DNA of 64,000 bases, taken from Carboxylicivirga caseinilyticus (GTDB taxonomy: Bacteria > Bacteroidota > Bacteroidia > Bacteroidales > Marinilabiliaceae). The notes under the pieces are model-generated. The model did no database searches. It was not told the DNA's origin and saw nothing but the letters and a program-made list of their open reading frames with translations. Every line of letters begins with the position of its first letter. The stretch's first letter is position 1. The translations under genes and the position numbers were made by a program. Below, piece by piece: positions 1 through 9,162 of this stretch. The stretch lies in assembly GCA_025499705.1 (NCBI GenBank), contig JAFMVE010000025.1:20324-84323 (forward strand), given 5' to 3'.

Positions 1-712
1 ACGGCATACGTAACCCGGCTAATGAAGGCATCGCATTATGTTTTCCTTCTTTCAGTTCTTTAAGGGTAAGTGGTGATATTTTTCGGAACGAGAGTTTATA
101 ACCTTCTGCAATTGCTATACCATAGAACAATAGATCAATGGGTGAAAATGCTTCCATTAACACCCCAACAATTACCGAAGGCGTAAGATAAGTCAGCACT
201 TCAAAATAAGGCAGGGAAGCCTCCTGTGCATAGAACCCAACCTGCGAGAATAAATTTCCCATTATACAGCCTAATAATGACAAGGTAGCTCCCAGAATTC
301 CGAATTTAATATCAATGCCTGCTCCAAAAAAACGAACAGCAAACCCCACCAACAGCCCCACTCCAATGGCCATATATCCAATCTGTACCTGGGTGGCTAC
401 AGTAAACATAGCCCATAAAACACCGCTGATGATACTTACCAGCAATCCACCAATGATGGCATAATAAAAATCCTGATGCGATTTTAAGGTATTCAATGAG
501 GCATCATCCAGGTGTTGAAATTCGGGTTGAATGGACATATCCGTATTATTGTAAGTAGAAGAAGTTGAAAAATAAGGATCTCCTTCAAAATCTTTACAAG
601 TTCCTTCAAAGTCTGCTTTTTCGTTTGTTAAACTGCAGATTACACCACGGTTAATGTCACTTTTACGTTTGGTACATTTCTTACAAAATTCAAGTTGTTC
701 TTGTCGGGTCAT
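1..712 (-). CDS. Multi-pass membrane protein with N-terminal cysteine cluster (3' end cut by window)
   Basis: The reading frame opens at an ATG at 712 and stays open to the window edge, giving at least 237 residues; the C-terminus lies outside. The first 45 residues carry four cysteines at positions 10, 13, 24 and 37 (C-x2-C-x10-C-x12-C), which could bind a metal. An acidic linker follows, then about four hydrophobic segments rich in Gly and Ile (roughly residues 80-220), so this is probably an inner-membrane protein with a cytoplasmic zinc-ribbon-like head. I do not recognise a named family and assign no function. Confidence 0.7.
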   Translation of the reverse strand, partial: MTRQEQLEFCKKCTKRKSDINRGVICSLTNEKADFEGTCKDFEGDPYFSTSSTYNNTDMSIQPEFQHLDDASLNTLKSHQDFYYAIIGGLLVSIISGVLWAMFTVATQVQIGYMAIGVGLLVGFAVRFFGAGIDIKFGILGATLSLLGCIMGNLFSQVGFYAQEASLPYFEVLTYLTPSVIVGVLMEAFSPIDLLFYGIAIAEGYKLSFRKISPLTLKELKEGKHNAMPSLAGLRMP

Positions 713-799
713 AACTGATATGGGTTTATGTTACTCAGGACGATTACGGTTTTAACGTATTCGTATATTTTATTGATTTGATATTTTCGGAACAGAACC

Positions 800-1156
800 T
801 TAGTATTCTTTTATCAATAAAGAATAATTAACGGTAGTATCAGGCTGAAATACCAACATTGGATAATCTCCTTCAGGCTTATAACAAGGCATGGATTGCA
901 CATTGCCTTTAACCTGATCTGTTTGGATTAAATGCTGACTAAATTGTCTGTCGGTTTTATCTACCTTCAAGTTATTCAGTAAGTCTTTTAAGTTATCCTG
1001 ATATTTAATTTGATGATTTAAGCCCTGAGGTTTCTGAAAAGGCTTAAGTAATAACGGTGCACTAATAGTGTCAGTAGAAGCAATTTTTGTAGTTTGCGCT
1101 CTGGCCTCTGACATACCCAATAATGCAAGTAAGGTTAACAAGGTTAGCGATTTCAT
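800..1156 (-). CDS. Small secreted protein of unknown function
   Basis: 118 residues. The N-terminus is a clear Sec signal peptide (basic start, Leu-rich core, cleavage near ARAQT at about residue 21), so the product is periplasmic or outer-membrane associated. The mature part is hydrophilic, with a single Cys, and no motif I recognise. It stands alone between the membrane protein upstream of 712 and the pseudouridine synthase, all on the same strand with gaps of about 90-110 bp, so co-transcription is possible but not shown. Confidence 0.6.
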   Translation of the reverse strand: MKSLTLLTLLALLGMSEARAQTTKIASTDTISAPLLLKPFQKPQGLNHQIKYQDNLKDLLNNLKVDKTDRQFSQHLIQTDQVKGNVQSMPCYKPEGDYPMLVFQPDTTVNYSLLIKEY

Positions 1157-1265
1157 TCTGTTGGTTTTGATTCTAACACAATAGTAAACAATATTTTTTC
1201 TTTGCTAACCTAATTTCTCAATTATTTTCACCTGAATTCTAACATAATGCATTAACAGACAGGGA

Positions 1266-1946
1266 TCATTTGCCTTTAAACAGCATCTGAAAAGCCTGCG
1301 GAACGGGCGTTTTAAAATGCATCTCTTTTTTTGAATAAGGATGTGCAAAGGTCAGCGATAAAGAATGGAGTCCCATCCGGTTTAGTACTTTATCTCTGCT
1401 GCCGTAAACCTTATCTCCCACTATCGGATGCCCTGCTTCCGACAGGTGAACACGAATCTGGTTTTTTCTTCCTGTAAACAAATCTACTTCCAGAAGACTG
1501 TATTTATCAGATTCTTTCACAACTGAATAGGCTGTTTTAGCATACTTTCCCTTAACCTTATCCTGGGTTGAAAACACATGACAGGAACTGTTTTCCATCA
1601 GGTATGATTCAATCACCCCCTTCTTATCCTGAAACGTTCCCTCAACAACAGCCACGTATTTTTTACTGAACTGCGACCAGTTCTCCTGCAAATATTGTTT
1701 GGCCTTTTCGCTCTTTGCAAAAACCAGCAAGCCGGATGTTTCCCTGTCGAGACGATGAACAATAAAAACACGGGCCCTCGATTTAGGATTTCCTTTTCTT
1801 ACATAGTCATTCAGCATAAAATGTGCGGTATTGATCTTCTCTTTTACAGTAGCAATCGTTAACAAACCGCTTGCCTTATTAACTACAATAATATCCTGAT
1901 CTTCATGAATAATAGTAAGCCCTTTTAAAAGGTGTTTTTTTGCCAT
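1266..1946 (-). CDS. RluA-family RNA pseudouridine synthase
   Basis: 226 residues. It isomerises specific uridines to pseudouridine in rRNA or tRNA in the cytoplasm. The family signature HRLDRETSG lies near residue 65, with the catalytic Asp in RLD. Later segments typical of the fold are the NQIRVHLSEAGHPIVGD stretch near residue 162 and the LHSLSLTFAHP stretch near the C-terminus. There is no N-terminal S4 domain, so it is the short single-domain form (E. coli RluA is about 219 residues). The target uridine cannot be inferred from sequence. The ATG start at 1946 gives a normal N-terminus. Confidence 0.9.
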   Translation of the reverse strand: MAKKHLLKGLTIIHEDQDIIVVNKASGLLTIATVKEKINTAHFMLNDYVRKGNPKSRARVFIVHRLDRETSGLLVFAKSEKAKQYLQENWSQFSKKYVAVVEGTFQDKKGVIESYLMENSSCHVFSTQDKVKGKYAKTAYSVVKESDKYSLLEVDLFTGRKNQIRVHLSEAGHPIVGDKVYGSRDKVLNRMGLHSLSLTFAHPYSKKEMHFKTPVPQAFQMLFKGK

Positions 1947-2263
1947 CTTATTTTTATATACTGGTTTTGAATAAACTTTCTCCTTTAATGTATAACTGCA
2001 ATTGATTCATACTTGCATAACCTTCTTCCCTTTGTACCGTAAGTGAGTCAACACCATTTCAATGGCAACGGTTATAGCCTTGGCAATCGGATACAGGTTA
2101 TGTGCTTCTTCAAAATGAATAAACAAAAGTCGTGAATAATGATCACTTGTTTCACATGGTAAGAAGAAAATTTTTCAACGATATAATACATTCAGCGATT
2201 TCAATTTACCAAAGATTAGATTTCGATATAAAGATGTATTTAAACAAAAAAATGGATGGTAAT

Positions 2264-2386
2264 ATTTGTTTCAAATCTTGAGAAGATGCAAATCTTTTTA
2301 ATTTATCAACGCTATTTCTTTTATGGCCTCAATGTAATATTATTAACCACAGATTACACAAATTTCACAGATTGGATTTGTTATTG
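2264..2386. repeat. 123-bp direct repeat, copy 1
   Basis: It is almost identical to 2430-2553, with only a few substitutions such as TCTTGAG versus TCCTAAG. The 3' part holds three tandem 9-mers, CACAGATTA, CACAAATTT and CACAGATTG, at 2348-2374. No coding potential is evident. Confidence 0.85.
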
Positions 2387-2429
2387 AGGTAGAAGGTAGA
2401 CAACAGAGTTAAAGAAGTGAAATGGTTTT

Positions 2430-2553
2430 ATTTGTTTCAAATCCTAAGAAGATGCAAATCTTTTTAATTTATCTACGCTATTTCTTTTATGGCCTCAATG
2501 TAATACTATTAACCACAGATTACACAAATTTCACAGATTGGATTTTGTTATTG
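2430..2553. repeat. 123-bp direct repeat, copy 2
   Basis: Second copy of the repeat at 2264-2386, offset by about 166 bp. The same 9-mer triplet occupies 2514-2540. A diverged version of the 9-mer triplet also occurs at 63392-63418, so that part is an interspersed element rather than a local accident. Confidence 0.85.
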
Positions 2554-2686
2554 TAGTAGCTAGCAGGTAATAATAGTTTTACTTTATAGCTATTCAACCT
2601 CTTTGACGTTGACATATTATTTGATCATTGATTGCTCAATTATTCATTTCATTTTCTTGATAGGTGAACTAACCCTTTGATAATCC

Positions 2687-3589
2687 TTACAAACTTATGA
2701 TATACCCTAACGAAAGACGAAAATAAGAAGTATTGGCGTAGGACTCACTGTCGCCAATGGTTCGGGGGATATTATAGATATACGAAAGTTGCATATCAAA
2801 ATTCTTCCAGTTCAAACTAAGAGGAAGACGTAACTGGGTATTCAACAGTGTAAATACATCCTTATAATATGTATCGACTTCCAAATTAGTGGTTTGATCC
2901 ACATACGCTTCGTTAAGTAAGAACTCAGCTGCTTCTGATCCAAAAAATAAAGATACTTCGGGCTCTAAACGCAGATAATTGTATTTCCCAAACCGAAGCA
3001 GATACAAGTAAGCATAGTTATTCCAGGTAAACTGTTTTCCTACTTCCTGTCCAACCAACAACGAACCATCGAATCGTGTTCCAAAGGACTTGCTTTTTAG
3101 TGTGATTCCGGCATTTATACTACTGTTATAGATAGGCTCAAACTCAGGATCATTAACATGAAAAATAAAATAATCGGCTGATAAACGATATCGAAAAAAG
3201 TGCTTATTCTTAATGCCTTGACCATAGCCAACAGTTAAGATGGTGCTGCGATAATTAGGATCGAGCTGATTATACCAGCTACCGGATAAACCAGCAAAGA
3301 AACCCGCTGAATTCATGTAATAAATCTGGCCTGACAAATTGGATTGATAGTCACCATTCTCACGGCCTGCATAAAAAGTACGGTTACTATAGTTTGTGGC
3401 AAAATAGAGGAATTGAAAAGTCTGGTCTTTTTCTAACAGACTATAAATATCTTCATCTTCAAACAAGATATCATCCAATAATGAATCTACCCGGGCAATA
3501 CGATCTTTGTCCATTATATCGGTCCGCTGTGCATATAACTGAACAGATATAAATAAAGCTAACAACAGAATTTTTACTTTTTTAACCAT
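2687..3589 (-). CDS. Predicted outer-membrane beta-barrel protein
   Basis: 300 residues with a signal peptide (cleavage after LYAQ, about residue 20). From about residue 60 the sequence alternates hydrophobic and polar residues with many Tyr, Phe and Gly, as expected for beta strands of an outer-membrane barrel. It ends in a strand closing with an aliphatic residue (GYIISL), whereas the usual terminal residue is Phe. A short acidic stretch (residues 35-50) precedes the barrel. I do not recognise the exact family; it could be a porin-like or structural barrel. It follows the Gln-rich secreted protein on the same strand, but a terminator separates them, so it probably has its own promoter. Confidence 0.65.
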   Translation of the reverse strand: MVKKVKILLLALFISVQLYAQRTDIMDKDRIARVDSLLDDILFEDEDIYSLLEKDQTFQFLYFATNYSNRTFYAGRENGDYQSNLSGQIYYMNSAGFFAGLSGSWYNQLDPNYRSTILTVGYGQGIKNKHFFRYRLSADYFIFHVNDPEFEPIYNSSINAGITLKSKSFGTRFDGSLLVGQEVGKQFTWNNYAYLYLLRFGKYNYLRLEPEVSLFFGSEAAEFLLNEAYVDQTTNLEVDTYYKDVFTLLNTQLRLPLSLNWKNFDMQLSYIYNIPRTIGDSESYANTSYFRLSLGYIISL

Positions 3590-3644
3590 ATGATATTTCC
3601 CGGTTTGTTTAACTATGACGAAATTCTAAGTGCAGAGATTAATA

Positions 3645-3678
3645 TAAAAAAGAAGCTGCCTTTGATGCAGCTTCTTTT
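3645..3678 (-). terminator. Intrinsic terminator
   Basis: Perfect 9-bp stem AGAAGCTGC / GCAGCTTCT (3651-3659 and 3667-3675) with a 7-nt loop. On the minus strand it is followed by a run of six Ts (3645-3650). It sits just past the stop of the gene at 3687-4283. Confidence 0.85.
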
Positions 3679-3686
3679 ACAGAGGA

Positions 3687-4283
3687 TTATTTACCTCCAT
3701 TTCCATTACCTGACCCACCATTTCCTGAACCTTGTTGCTGTTGAGCTTCTTGTTGAGCCTGCATCTGTGCCTGTTTTTGTGCTTGTTGACGGGTACGTTC
3801 CTGAACGGCTGTAGCTGTCTCACAATTTTCACCTTGCTGCAGTTGCTGACGAACCTGTTTTTTCTGTTCAGACGAAAGACTACTGCGTAATTGCTGACGG
3901 TTCTGATCTTTAACCTGATTTTGCTCCTGAATCATTTCTTTTTGCTCTTCTGATAGGCTGGCCTTGATAGCTTCACGTTTTTGTTCACGTGTCATTTCCT
4001 GATTTTCCAGAATAGCTAATTGCTCATCGGTAAGTGTTTCCCTAAAGGCAGCTCTGAATTGTTTTGAGCCTTGCTTATTTTGTTCCATTAAAGCTTCTTG
4101 CTCATCGGTAAGATTCAAATGCAACTGATCACGTTTTTGCTCTTTAACCTGATCACCTGATCCGTCTTTCAATTGTTTTTTGGTTTGTTCTTTTACAGCT
4201 GTTTCTGTTTGTGCATTTAATGCAGGAGCTGCTATTAAGACAGATAAAACCATAATTCCCATTAGTCTTGTGATTGCTTTCAT
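3687..4283 (-). CDS. Secreted Gln-rich helical protein with four LTxEQ-type repeats
   Basis: 198 residues when started at the ATG at 4283, which gives a good signal peptide (cleavage near ALNAQT); a longer frame upstream adds 20 residues that break it. The mature protein is almost entirely charged and Gln-rich helix. Four variants of a L(T/S)(D/E/S)EQ motif recur about every 24-28 residues, recalling the LTxxQ repeats of the periplasmic CpxP/Spy chaperone family. The tail is low-complexity Gln followed by Gly/Asn/Ser ending in GNGGK. A Spy-like stress or chaperone role is inference from the motif. One Cys lies near residue 150. Confidence 0.65.
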   Translation of the reverse strand: MKAITRLMGIMVLSVLIAAPALNAQTETAVKEQTKKQLKDGSGDQVKEQKRDQLHLNLTDEQEALMEQNKQGSKQFRAAFRETLTDEQLAILENQEMTREQKREAIKASLSEEQKEMIQEQNQVKDQNRQQLRSSLSSEQKKQVRQQLQQGENCETATAVQERTRQQAQKQAQMQAQQEAQQQQGSGNGGSGNGNGGK

Positions 4284-4473
4284 GATATTGTTATTTAAAA
4301 TTATTATTGGTCCCCATTCAAACAGTAACCGAATAATTTTCAATCCACCCTACCATATGAAATTTAAAAAATGCAGTTTTTTTATTTCAACAATCAATAA
4401 TTATCATTTAAACATCACATATTCTGTATATTATATTTTGAAAAAAATTTACCATTTCAAATGATGATTACGA

Positions 4474-4508
4474 ATAAAAAAATCCCCGGGAATGCACTTC
4501 CGGGGATT
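4474..4508 (-). terminator. Intrinsic terminator of the efflux operon
   Basis: Stem AATCCCCGG / CCGGGGATT (4481-4489 and 4500-4508) around a 10-nt loop, followed on the minus strand by a T-run over 4474-4482. It lies about 60 bp past the stop of the outer-membrane factor gene and closes the operon. Confidence 0.88.
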
Positions 4509-4568
4509 TAAAAGGCCTGCCCAACAGGCAGACAACATCAACTATCAAAAAAGTAAAGACTACACGTC

Positions 4569-5999
4569 TTAATTGGAGCCACCACCTAAAGCCTTGTAAA
4601 GGCTGACACAATAATTCAACTGCTCAAGTTTATCATTTACCTTACTTAATTGAGCAGTAAGTAAACTCCTTTGAGCAGTGATTACTTCCACATAATTGGC
4701 TTCACCAGCCATCAATAAATCATGTGTAAAATCAACAGCAGTATTAAGCGAAGTAATTTGTTTATTGCGTAAATCATTTTTAGCCAGCGAGGCTTTAAAG
4801 CCGTACAACACATCCGAAACTTCCTGTCCGGCTTGTAATAAGGTACTCTCGAAAGCCAATGCAGCCTCGCGTTGTTGCGATTTAGCTATTTCAAGATTAC
4901 TGCGTAATTGTCGCTTATTAAAGATCGGCTGTACGATTCCTCCAACAATATTGGCTGCAATATTTTCAGGACTAAAGAAGCCTGAGAATGTACTGTTCGA
5001 GTATCCAAGCGCACCACTGCTAATAGTTATTGAAGGATACAAACTGGCCTGTGCTGCATTGGTAAGTGAATATGCCATGCGAAATGAAAGTTCCGCTTGC
5101 TTCACATCCGGGCGATAAGCCAGTAATTGTGCAGGAATACCATATTCAAGCTCATTAGGCACAACCTGATCGGCAATGGTGCTACGTTTCACTTCTCCGG
5201 GTTTACGGCCCAGCAAAACACAAATAGCATTCTCAACCTGACGAATCTGACTCTCCAGTTCAGGCACCGAAAGTTGCGTGCTATACAAAAGCGCATTGCT
5301 TTGTTCAACGGCTGCACCATTTTGCATACCAGCATCTTTTAAAGCCTGCATGGTTGCAGCATTTTCGCCTAAAAGCTTAATGGTCTCAAGGGTGATTTGC
5401 AGTTGCTCATCCAGCGCTATCAGGCTATAGTATGAGCTGGCAATACCTGCTATCAGATTGGTTTGAACCAGGTTTGCATACTCCTGACTGTTTAAATATG
5501 CAGCCAGTTGAGCTTTCTTTTGATTGTTCAGCTTACCCCATGCATCAATTTCCCAGGAGGTAGTCAGTCCCAATGTTATATTATTTGCCTCGTAACCCAG
5601 CACATCTTCTCCTCTGTCGCCATTACTATAACGGGTATATTCTACCTGCCCACCAACACCTAATGTAGGATACAAGGCAGCTTTAGCCATCTTTAAACTT
5701 GATTGAGCCTGGTTAATCCGCTCAGTCGCAATCTTCAGGTCAAGGTTATTTGTCAACCCTTCCTCAATCAGACTTTTTAGTTGAGCATCTGTAAAGAATT
5801 CACTCCATGCTTTTGAGGCAATGGTGGTTGAATCCCCTGATTCTTTGTCGGTGCGGTATAAACCAGAGGTATCTTTATTCAATTCTCCGAGGTTTTTACT
5901 ACTCCGACACCCGGTTTGTGCCAGGCCAACCCAAATCAAAAAGCCCGACAACACCGCGTATCTATATATTTTCTTTTGCATCAGATTATTAATTTTCAT
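4569..5999 (-). CDS. RND efflux outer-membrane factor (OprM/NodT family lipoprotein)
   Basis: About 476 residues. It forms the outer-membrane channel of the tripartite pump. The N-terminus has a hydrophobic segment ending in a Cys (LAQTGC), a plausible though non-standard lipobox because Gln occupies the -3 position. The body has the duplicated OEP (TolC-like) arrangement of long helices and barrel strands; the NNLDLKIATERI segment and the LLAYRPDVKQAE segment are typical of the NodT group. Several starts are possible: GTG 6011, ATG 6008, ATG 5999 or ATG 5981. I chose 5999; 5981 would give the most compact signal peptide. The 5999 start overlaps the end of the permease gene, indicating translational coupling. 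Confidence 0.9.
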   Translation of the reverse strand: MKINNLMQKKIYRYAVLSGFLIWVGLAQTGCRSSKNLGELNKDTSGLYRTDKESGDSTTIASKAWSEFFTDAQLKSLIEEGLTNNLDLKIATERINQAQSSLKMAKAALYPTLGVGGQVEYTRYSNGDRGEDVLGYEANNITLGLTTSWEIDAWGKLNNQKKAQLAAYLNSQEYANLVQTNLIAGIASSYYSLIALDEQLQITLETIKLLGENAATMQALKDAGMQNGAAVEQSNALLYSTQLSVPELESQIRQVENAICVLLGRKPGEVKRSTIADQVVPNELEYGIPAQLLAYRPDVKQAELSFRMAYSLTNAAQASLYPSITISSGALGYSNSTFSGFFSPENIAANIVGGIVQPIFNKRQLRSNLEIAKSQQREAALAFESTLLQAGQEVSDVLYGFKASLAKNDLRNKQITSLNTAVDFTHDLLMAGEANYVEVITAQRSLLTAQLSKVNDKLEQLNYCVSLYKALGGGSN

Positions 6000-8900
6000 G
6001 GTTCGCATCACTTAGGTCAGTTGCAAATGCTTTTTTACTTACCTTTTCCTGCAAAGTCTGGAATAATATAAATAACGTTGGTATGATAATAATACCTATC
6101 ATCGTTCCGATTAACATCCCCCCGATAGCACTTATACCAATTGATTTATTCCCCAAAGCTCCGGCTCCTTTTGCCACTGCCAACGGAAGCAAACCAAAGA
6201 TGAATGCAAAGGATGTCATCAAAATGGGTCGCAAACGGGCAACAGCACCACTTACAGCCGCTTTAACAATATCCATTCCCTGTTTACGCCGCTGCAGGGC
6301 ATATTCCACAATCAGAATGGCATTCTTAGCCAGCAGTCCGATTAACATTATGAGCGATATCTGAACATATATATTATTCACAATTCCACTTCCGTTCATC
6401 ATTGAAAGGAAGATGAAAATAAATACACCCGCCAAACCTACCGGTAATGAAAATATAACCGCCAACGGTAAAAGGTAACTTTCGTATAAGGCTGATAGCA
6501 ACAGGTAAACAAATACCAGACATAACAGGAAGATGATCGCTGTTTGACTACTGCTGTTTACTTCCTCGCGAGTCATACCCGAGAAGTCATAACCATAACC
6601 CGATGGTAATTCGGTCTCTCTGATGGCATTCAGAACATCACCTGAACTATAACCCTCCATAAAGTTTGGAATAATGGTAACATCCATACTCGAGAACAGG
6701 TTAAAACGAGTCAGTGATTGTGGTCCGGTAACATCATTTATCTTAATAAACTCAGTAATTGGAGCCATCTCACCACTTCCTGTCTTCACCATCAGGTGAT
6801 TCAGGTCTTCCAACTTGGTTCTGTATTCGGGATGAGCCTGTATCATCACCCTGAATTGTTTACCGTACAGGTTAAAGTTGGAAATATACATACTTCCTAC
6901 ATAAGCCTGCATGGTAGTCATCACATCACTTAAGGTGATACCTGCATCTTTAATTTTTGCCACATTGGCCTCTATCTCTTTCTGCGGAAAACGAGGGTCG
7001 AATGTTGTCATCGCCATCATCACCTCCGGACGTGCACGCAGCTTTGCCAGAAATTCGTTCGTTACATTGAAAAAGTCATTTACATTACCACCGGTCCTGT
7101 CCTGCATCTTCAACTCTACACCACTACTTAAACCAAAACCCTGAAGTGTTGGGGTTCCAAAAAACAGGAAGCTGGCATTGTTAATACTATCCGTTCTTTG
7201 CTTCAGAATTGCCGCCACATCACTCGTTGTAATTTCACGCTCCTGCCATGGATCCATCTTAATGATAAGAGATCCATAGGAACTACCTGCACCACTTAAA
7301 AAACTAATACCTGTAAGATTGGTAACCGTTTTAACATGTGGAATTTCTTCAGCAATTCTTACTACCTCGTTAACCACGCTATCGGTACGTTCCAGTGAAG
7401 CTCCGGGAGCAAGCGTAACCATACCCATAACACCTCCACTATCCTCCTGTGGAACAAAGCCGGTTGGAATCATTCCAATCAGAAAATAAAAGATTGCACC
7501 AAAAACAGCTACTAAAGCCACTGTCACCCATCGGTTTTTCTTGCGACCCATAAACTGTAATGTTTTACCATATTTAACTGTCATGGCATTAAAGCCAAGG
7601 TTGAAATAATAGTAAAAACGCTGCACCAGATTTTTATCTTTTACATCAGCCACATGGTGTGATTTCAGGAATATAGCACACAAAGCAGGACTCAAAGTCA
7701 AGGCATTAATAGCCGAAATAAAAATGGCAATAGCCAGGGTTAAACCAAACTGCTTAAAGAATACCCCGCTGGTACCTCCGATAAAACTAACCGGAATAAA
7801 CACAGCCGACATCACCAAAGTAATGGAAACAATAGCCGGAGCTATTTCGCTAAGCGCATTAATAGTTGCCGTACGTGCATTTTTCTCACCGGCATCCATA
7901 TGTGCATGCACAGCTTCCACAACAACAATGGCATCGTCCACCACAATACCAATGGCCAGAACCAGTGCAAAAAGAGTTAAAAGGTTAATTGAAAATCCGA
8001 AGATTAACAGGAAGAAGAAGGTTCCGATAATGGCCACAGGCACTGCAATGGCAGGTATAAGGGTTGCTCTGAAATTCTGTAAGAACAAAAACACCACAAA
8101 GAATACCAACACGAAAGCCTCTAATAAGGTATGCAACACCTTTTCAATAGATGCATCCAGAAACTGACTTACATCCATCTCAAAGTTGTATTTTAAACCC
8201 GGAGGAAAGAACTGTTCAGCATCTTTCATCACAGCCTTCACATCATTGATTACATCCTGAGCATTCGATCCGGCAGTCTGACTGATACCAATCAATACAG
8301 CTGGATTACCATCGTTCTGGGTGTTAATAGAGTATGATAACGAACCAAGTTCCACATCGGCCACATCTTTCAGCTTCAGCACCTGAGCATTACTCGAACG
8401 AATAATGATATTTTCAAATTCTTCCGAGCTTTTTAATCGTCCGGTATATTTTAATGCATACTGAAATGTTTGGTTGCTGTTGGCTCCCAACTCACCGGGT
8501 GCAGCTTCTATATTCTGATCCTGCAATGCTCCGATAACTTCAGTTGGTGTCATTTTATAGGCTGCCAACTTACCCGGATTTAACCATACACGCATCGAAT
8601 AGTCACGACCACCCATAATGCTAGCCTCACCTACCCCTGCAACACGCTTGATCTGCGGCAAAATATTAATATTGGCATAGTTCTGAATAAACTCACCATC
8701 GTAATCTTCGTTCAATGACGAAACAGCCAGAAACATTATGCGACTGCTTTGTCTCTTCTGCACTGTTACACCAACTTGCGTTACTTCAGCAGGTAATAAA
8801 GAAGTTGCCTGTGACACCCTGTTTTGTACATTCACAGTAGCAATATCGGCATCAATTCCTTGTTTAAAATAAACAGTTATCTGTGCCGAGCCACCATTTG

Positions 8901-9147
8901 ATGCTGTAGATGTCATATATGTCATCCCTTCAACACCGTTTATTGATTCTTCCAGAGGAATAATCACACTGTTTAAAACAGCCTCGGCATTGGCTCCACT
9001 ATAACTCGTAGAAACCGAAACTGTAGGAGGTGCAATATCCGGATATTGCTCTACCGGCAAAGTATATATACCAATTACTCCCAATACAACAAAAAGTATG
9101 GATATGACGGTTGAGAGAACAGGTCGTTCTATAAACGTTTTTAACAT
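5989..9147 (-). CDS. RND multidrug efflux permease (HAE1/AcrB family)
   Basis: 1052 residues, the usual length for AcrB-type pumps. It is an inner-membrane proton antiporter that exports drugs or other amphiphiles through the adaptor and outer channel. The N-terminus FIERPVLSTVISI is the family start. The two proton-relay Asp residues are present in GIVVDDAIVVVEAV (about residue 405), and the relay Lys is in LLAKNAILIVEYA in the second half. Two large periplasmic porter domains lie between TM1-TM2 and TM7-TM8. It begins 15 bp after the adaptor stop, so the two are co-translated. The substrate cannot be told from sequence. Confidence 0.96.
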   Translation of the reverse strand: MLKTFIERPVLSTVISILFVVLGVIGIYTLPVEQYPDIAPPTVSVSTSYSGANAEAVLNSVIIPLEESINGVEGMTYMTSTASNGGSAQITVYFKQGIDADIATVNVQNRVSQATSLLPAEVTQVGVTVQKRQSSRIMFLAVSSLNEDYDGEFIQNYANINILPQIKRVAGVGEASIMGGRDYSMRVWLNPGKLAAYKMTPTEVIGALQDQNIEAAPGELGANSNQTFQYALKYTGRLKSSEEFENIIIRSSNAQVLKLKDVADVELGSLSYSINTQNDGNPAVLIGISQTAGSNAQDVINDVKAVMKDAEQFFPPGLKYNFEMDVSQFLDASIEKVLHTLLEAFVLVFFVVFLFLQNFRATLIPAIAVPVAIIGTFFFLLIFGFSINLLTLFALVLAIGIVVDDAIVVVEAVHAHMDAGEKNARTATINALSEIAPAIVSITLVMSAVFIPVSFIGGTSGVFFKQFGLTLAIAIFISAINALTLSPALCAIFLKSHHVADVKDKNLVQRFYYYFNLGFNAMTVKYGKTLQFMGRKKNRWVTVALVAVFGAIFYFLIGMIPTGFVPQEDSGGVMGMVTLAPGASLERTDSVVNEVVRIAEEIPHVKTVTNLTGISFLSGAGSSYGSLIIKMDPWQEREITTSDVAAILKQRTDSINNASFLFFGTPTLQGFGLSSGVELKMQDRTGGNVNDFFNVTNEFLAKLRARPEVMMAMTTFDPRFPQKEIEANVAKIKDAGITLSDVMTTMQAYVGSMYISNFNLYGKQFRVMIQAHPEYRTKLEDLNHLMVKTGSGEMAPITEFIKINDVTGPQSLTRFNLFSSMDVTIIPNFMEGYSSGDVLNAIRETELPSGYGYDFSGMTREEVNSSSQTAIIFLLCLVFVYLLLSALYESYLLPLAVIFSLPVGLAGVFIFIFLSMMNGSGIVNNIYVQISLIMLIGLLAKNAILIVEYALQRRKQGMDIVKAAVSGAVARLRPILMTSFAFIFGLLPLAVAKGAGALGNKSIGISAIGGMLIGTMIGIIIIPTLFILFQTLQEKVSKKAFATDLSDANHEN

Positions 9148-9162
9148 TCTATCTGATTTAGA

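Larger units (their letters stand above)
1947..2686. other. Intergenic region with duplicated block, no gene
   Basis: This 740-bp stretch has no convincing ORF on either strand. Its main content is a 123-bp direct duplication (2264-2386 and 2430-2553), each copy ending in a three-unit 9-bp CACARATTN array. The rest is AT-rich sequence with no recognisable RNA gene or terminator. Confidence 0.6.

Noticed and set aside
3590..3814. Plus-strand ORF across the end of the Gln-rich protein gene
   Set aside because: It is antisense to the low-complexity tail and crosses the terminator at 3645-3678; no sign of a real protein.
7724..8167. 147-residue plus-strand ORF opposite the RND permease
   Set aside because: It is an antisense shadow of the conserved AcrB-type coding sequence with no domain or start signal.
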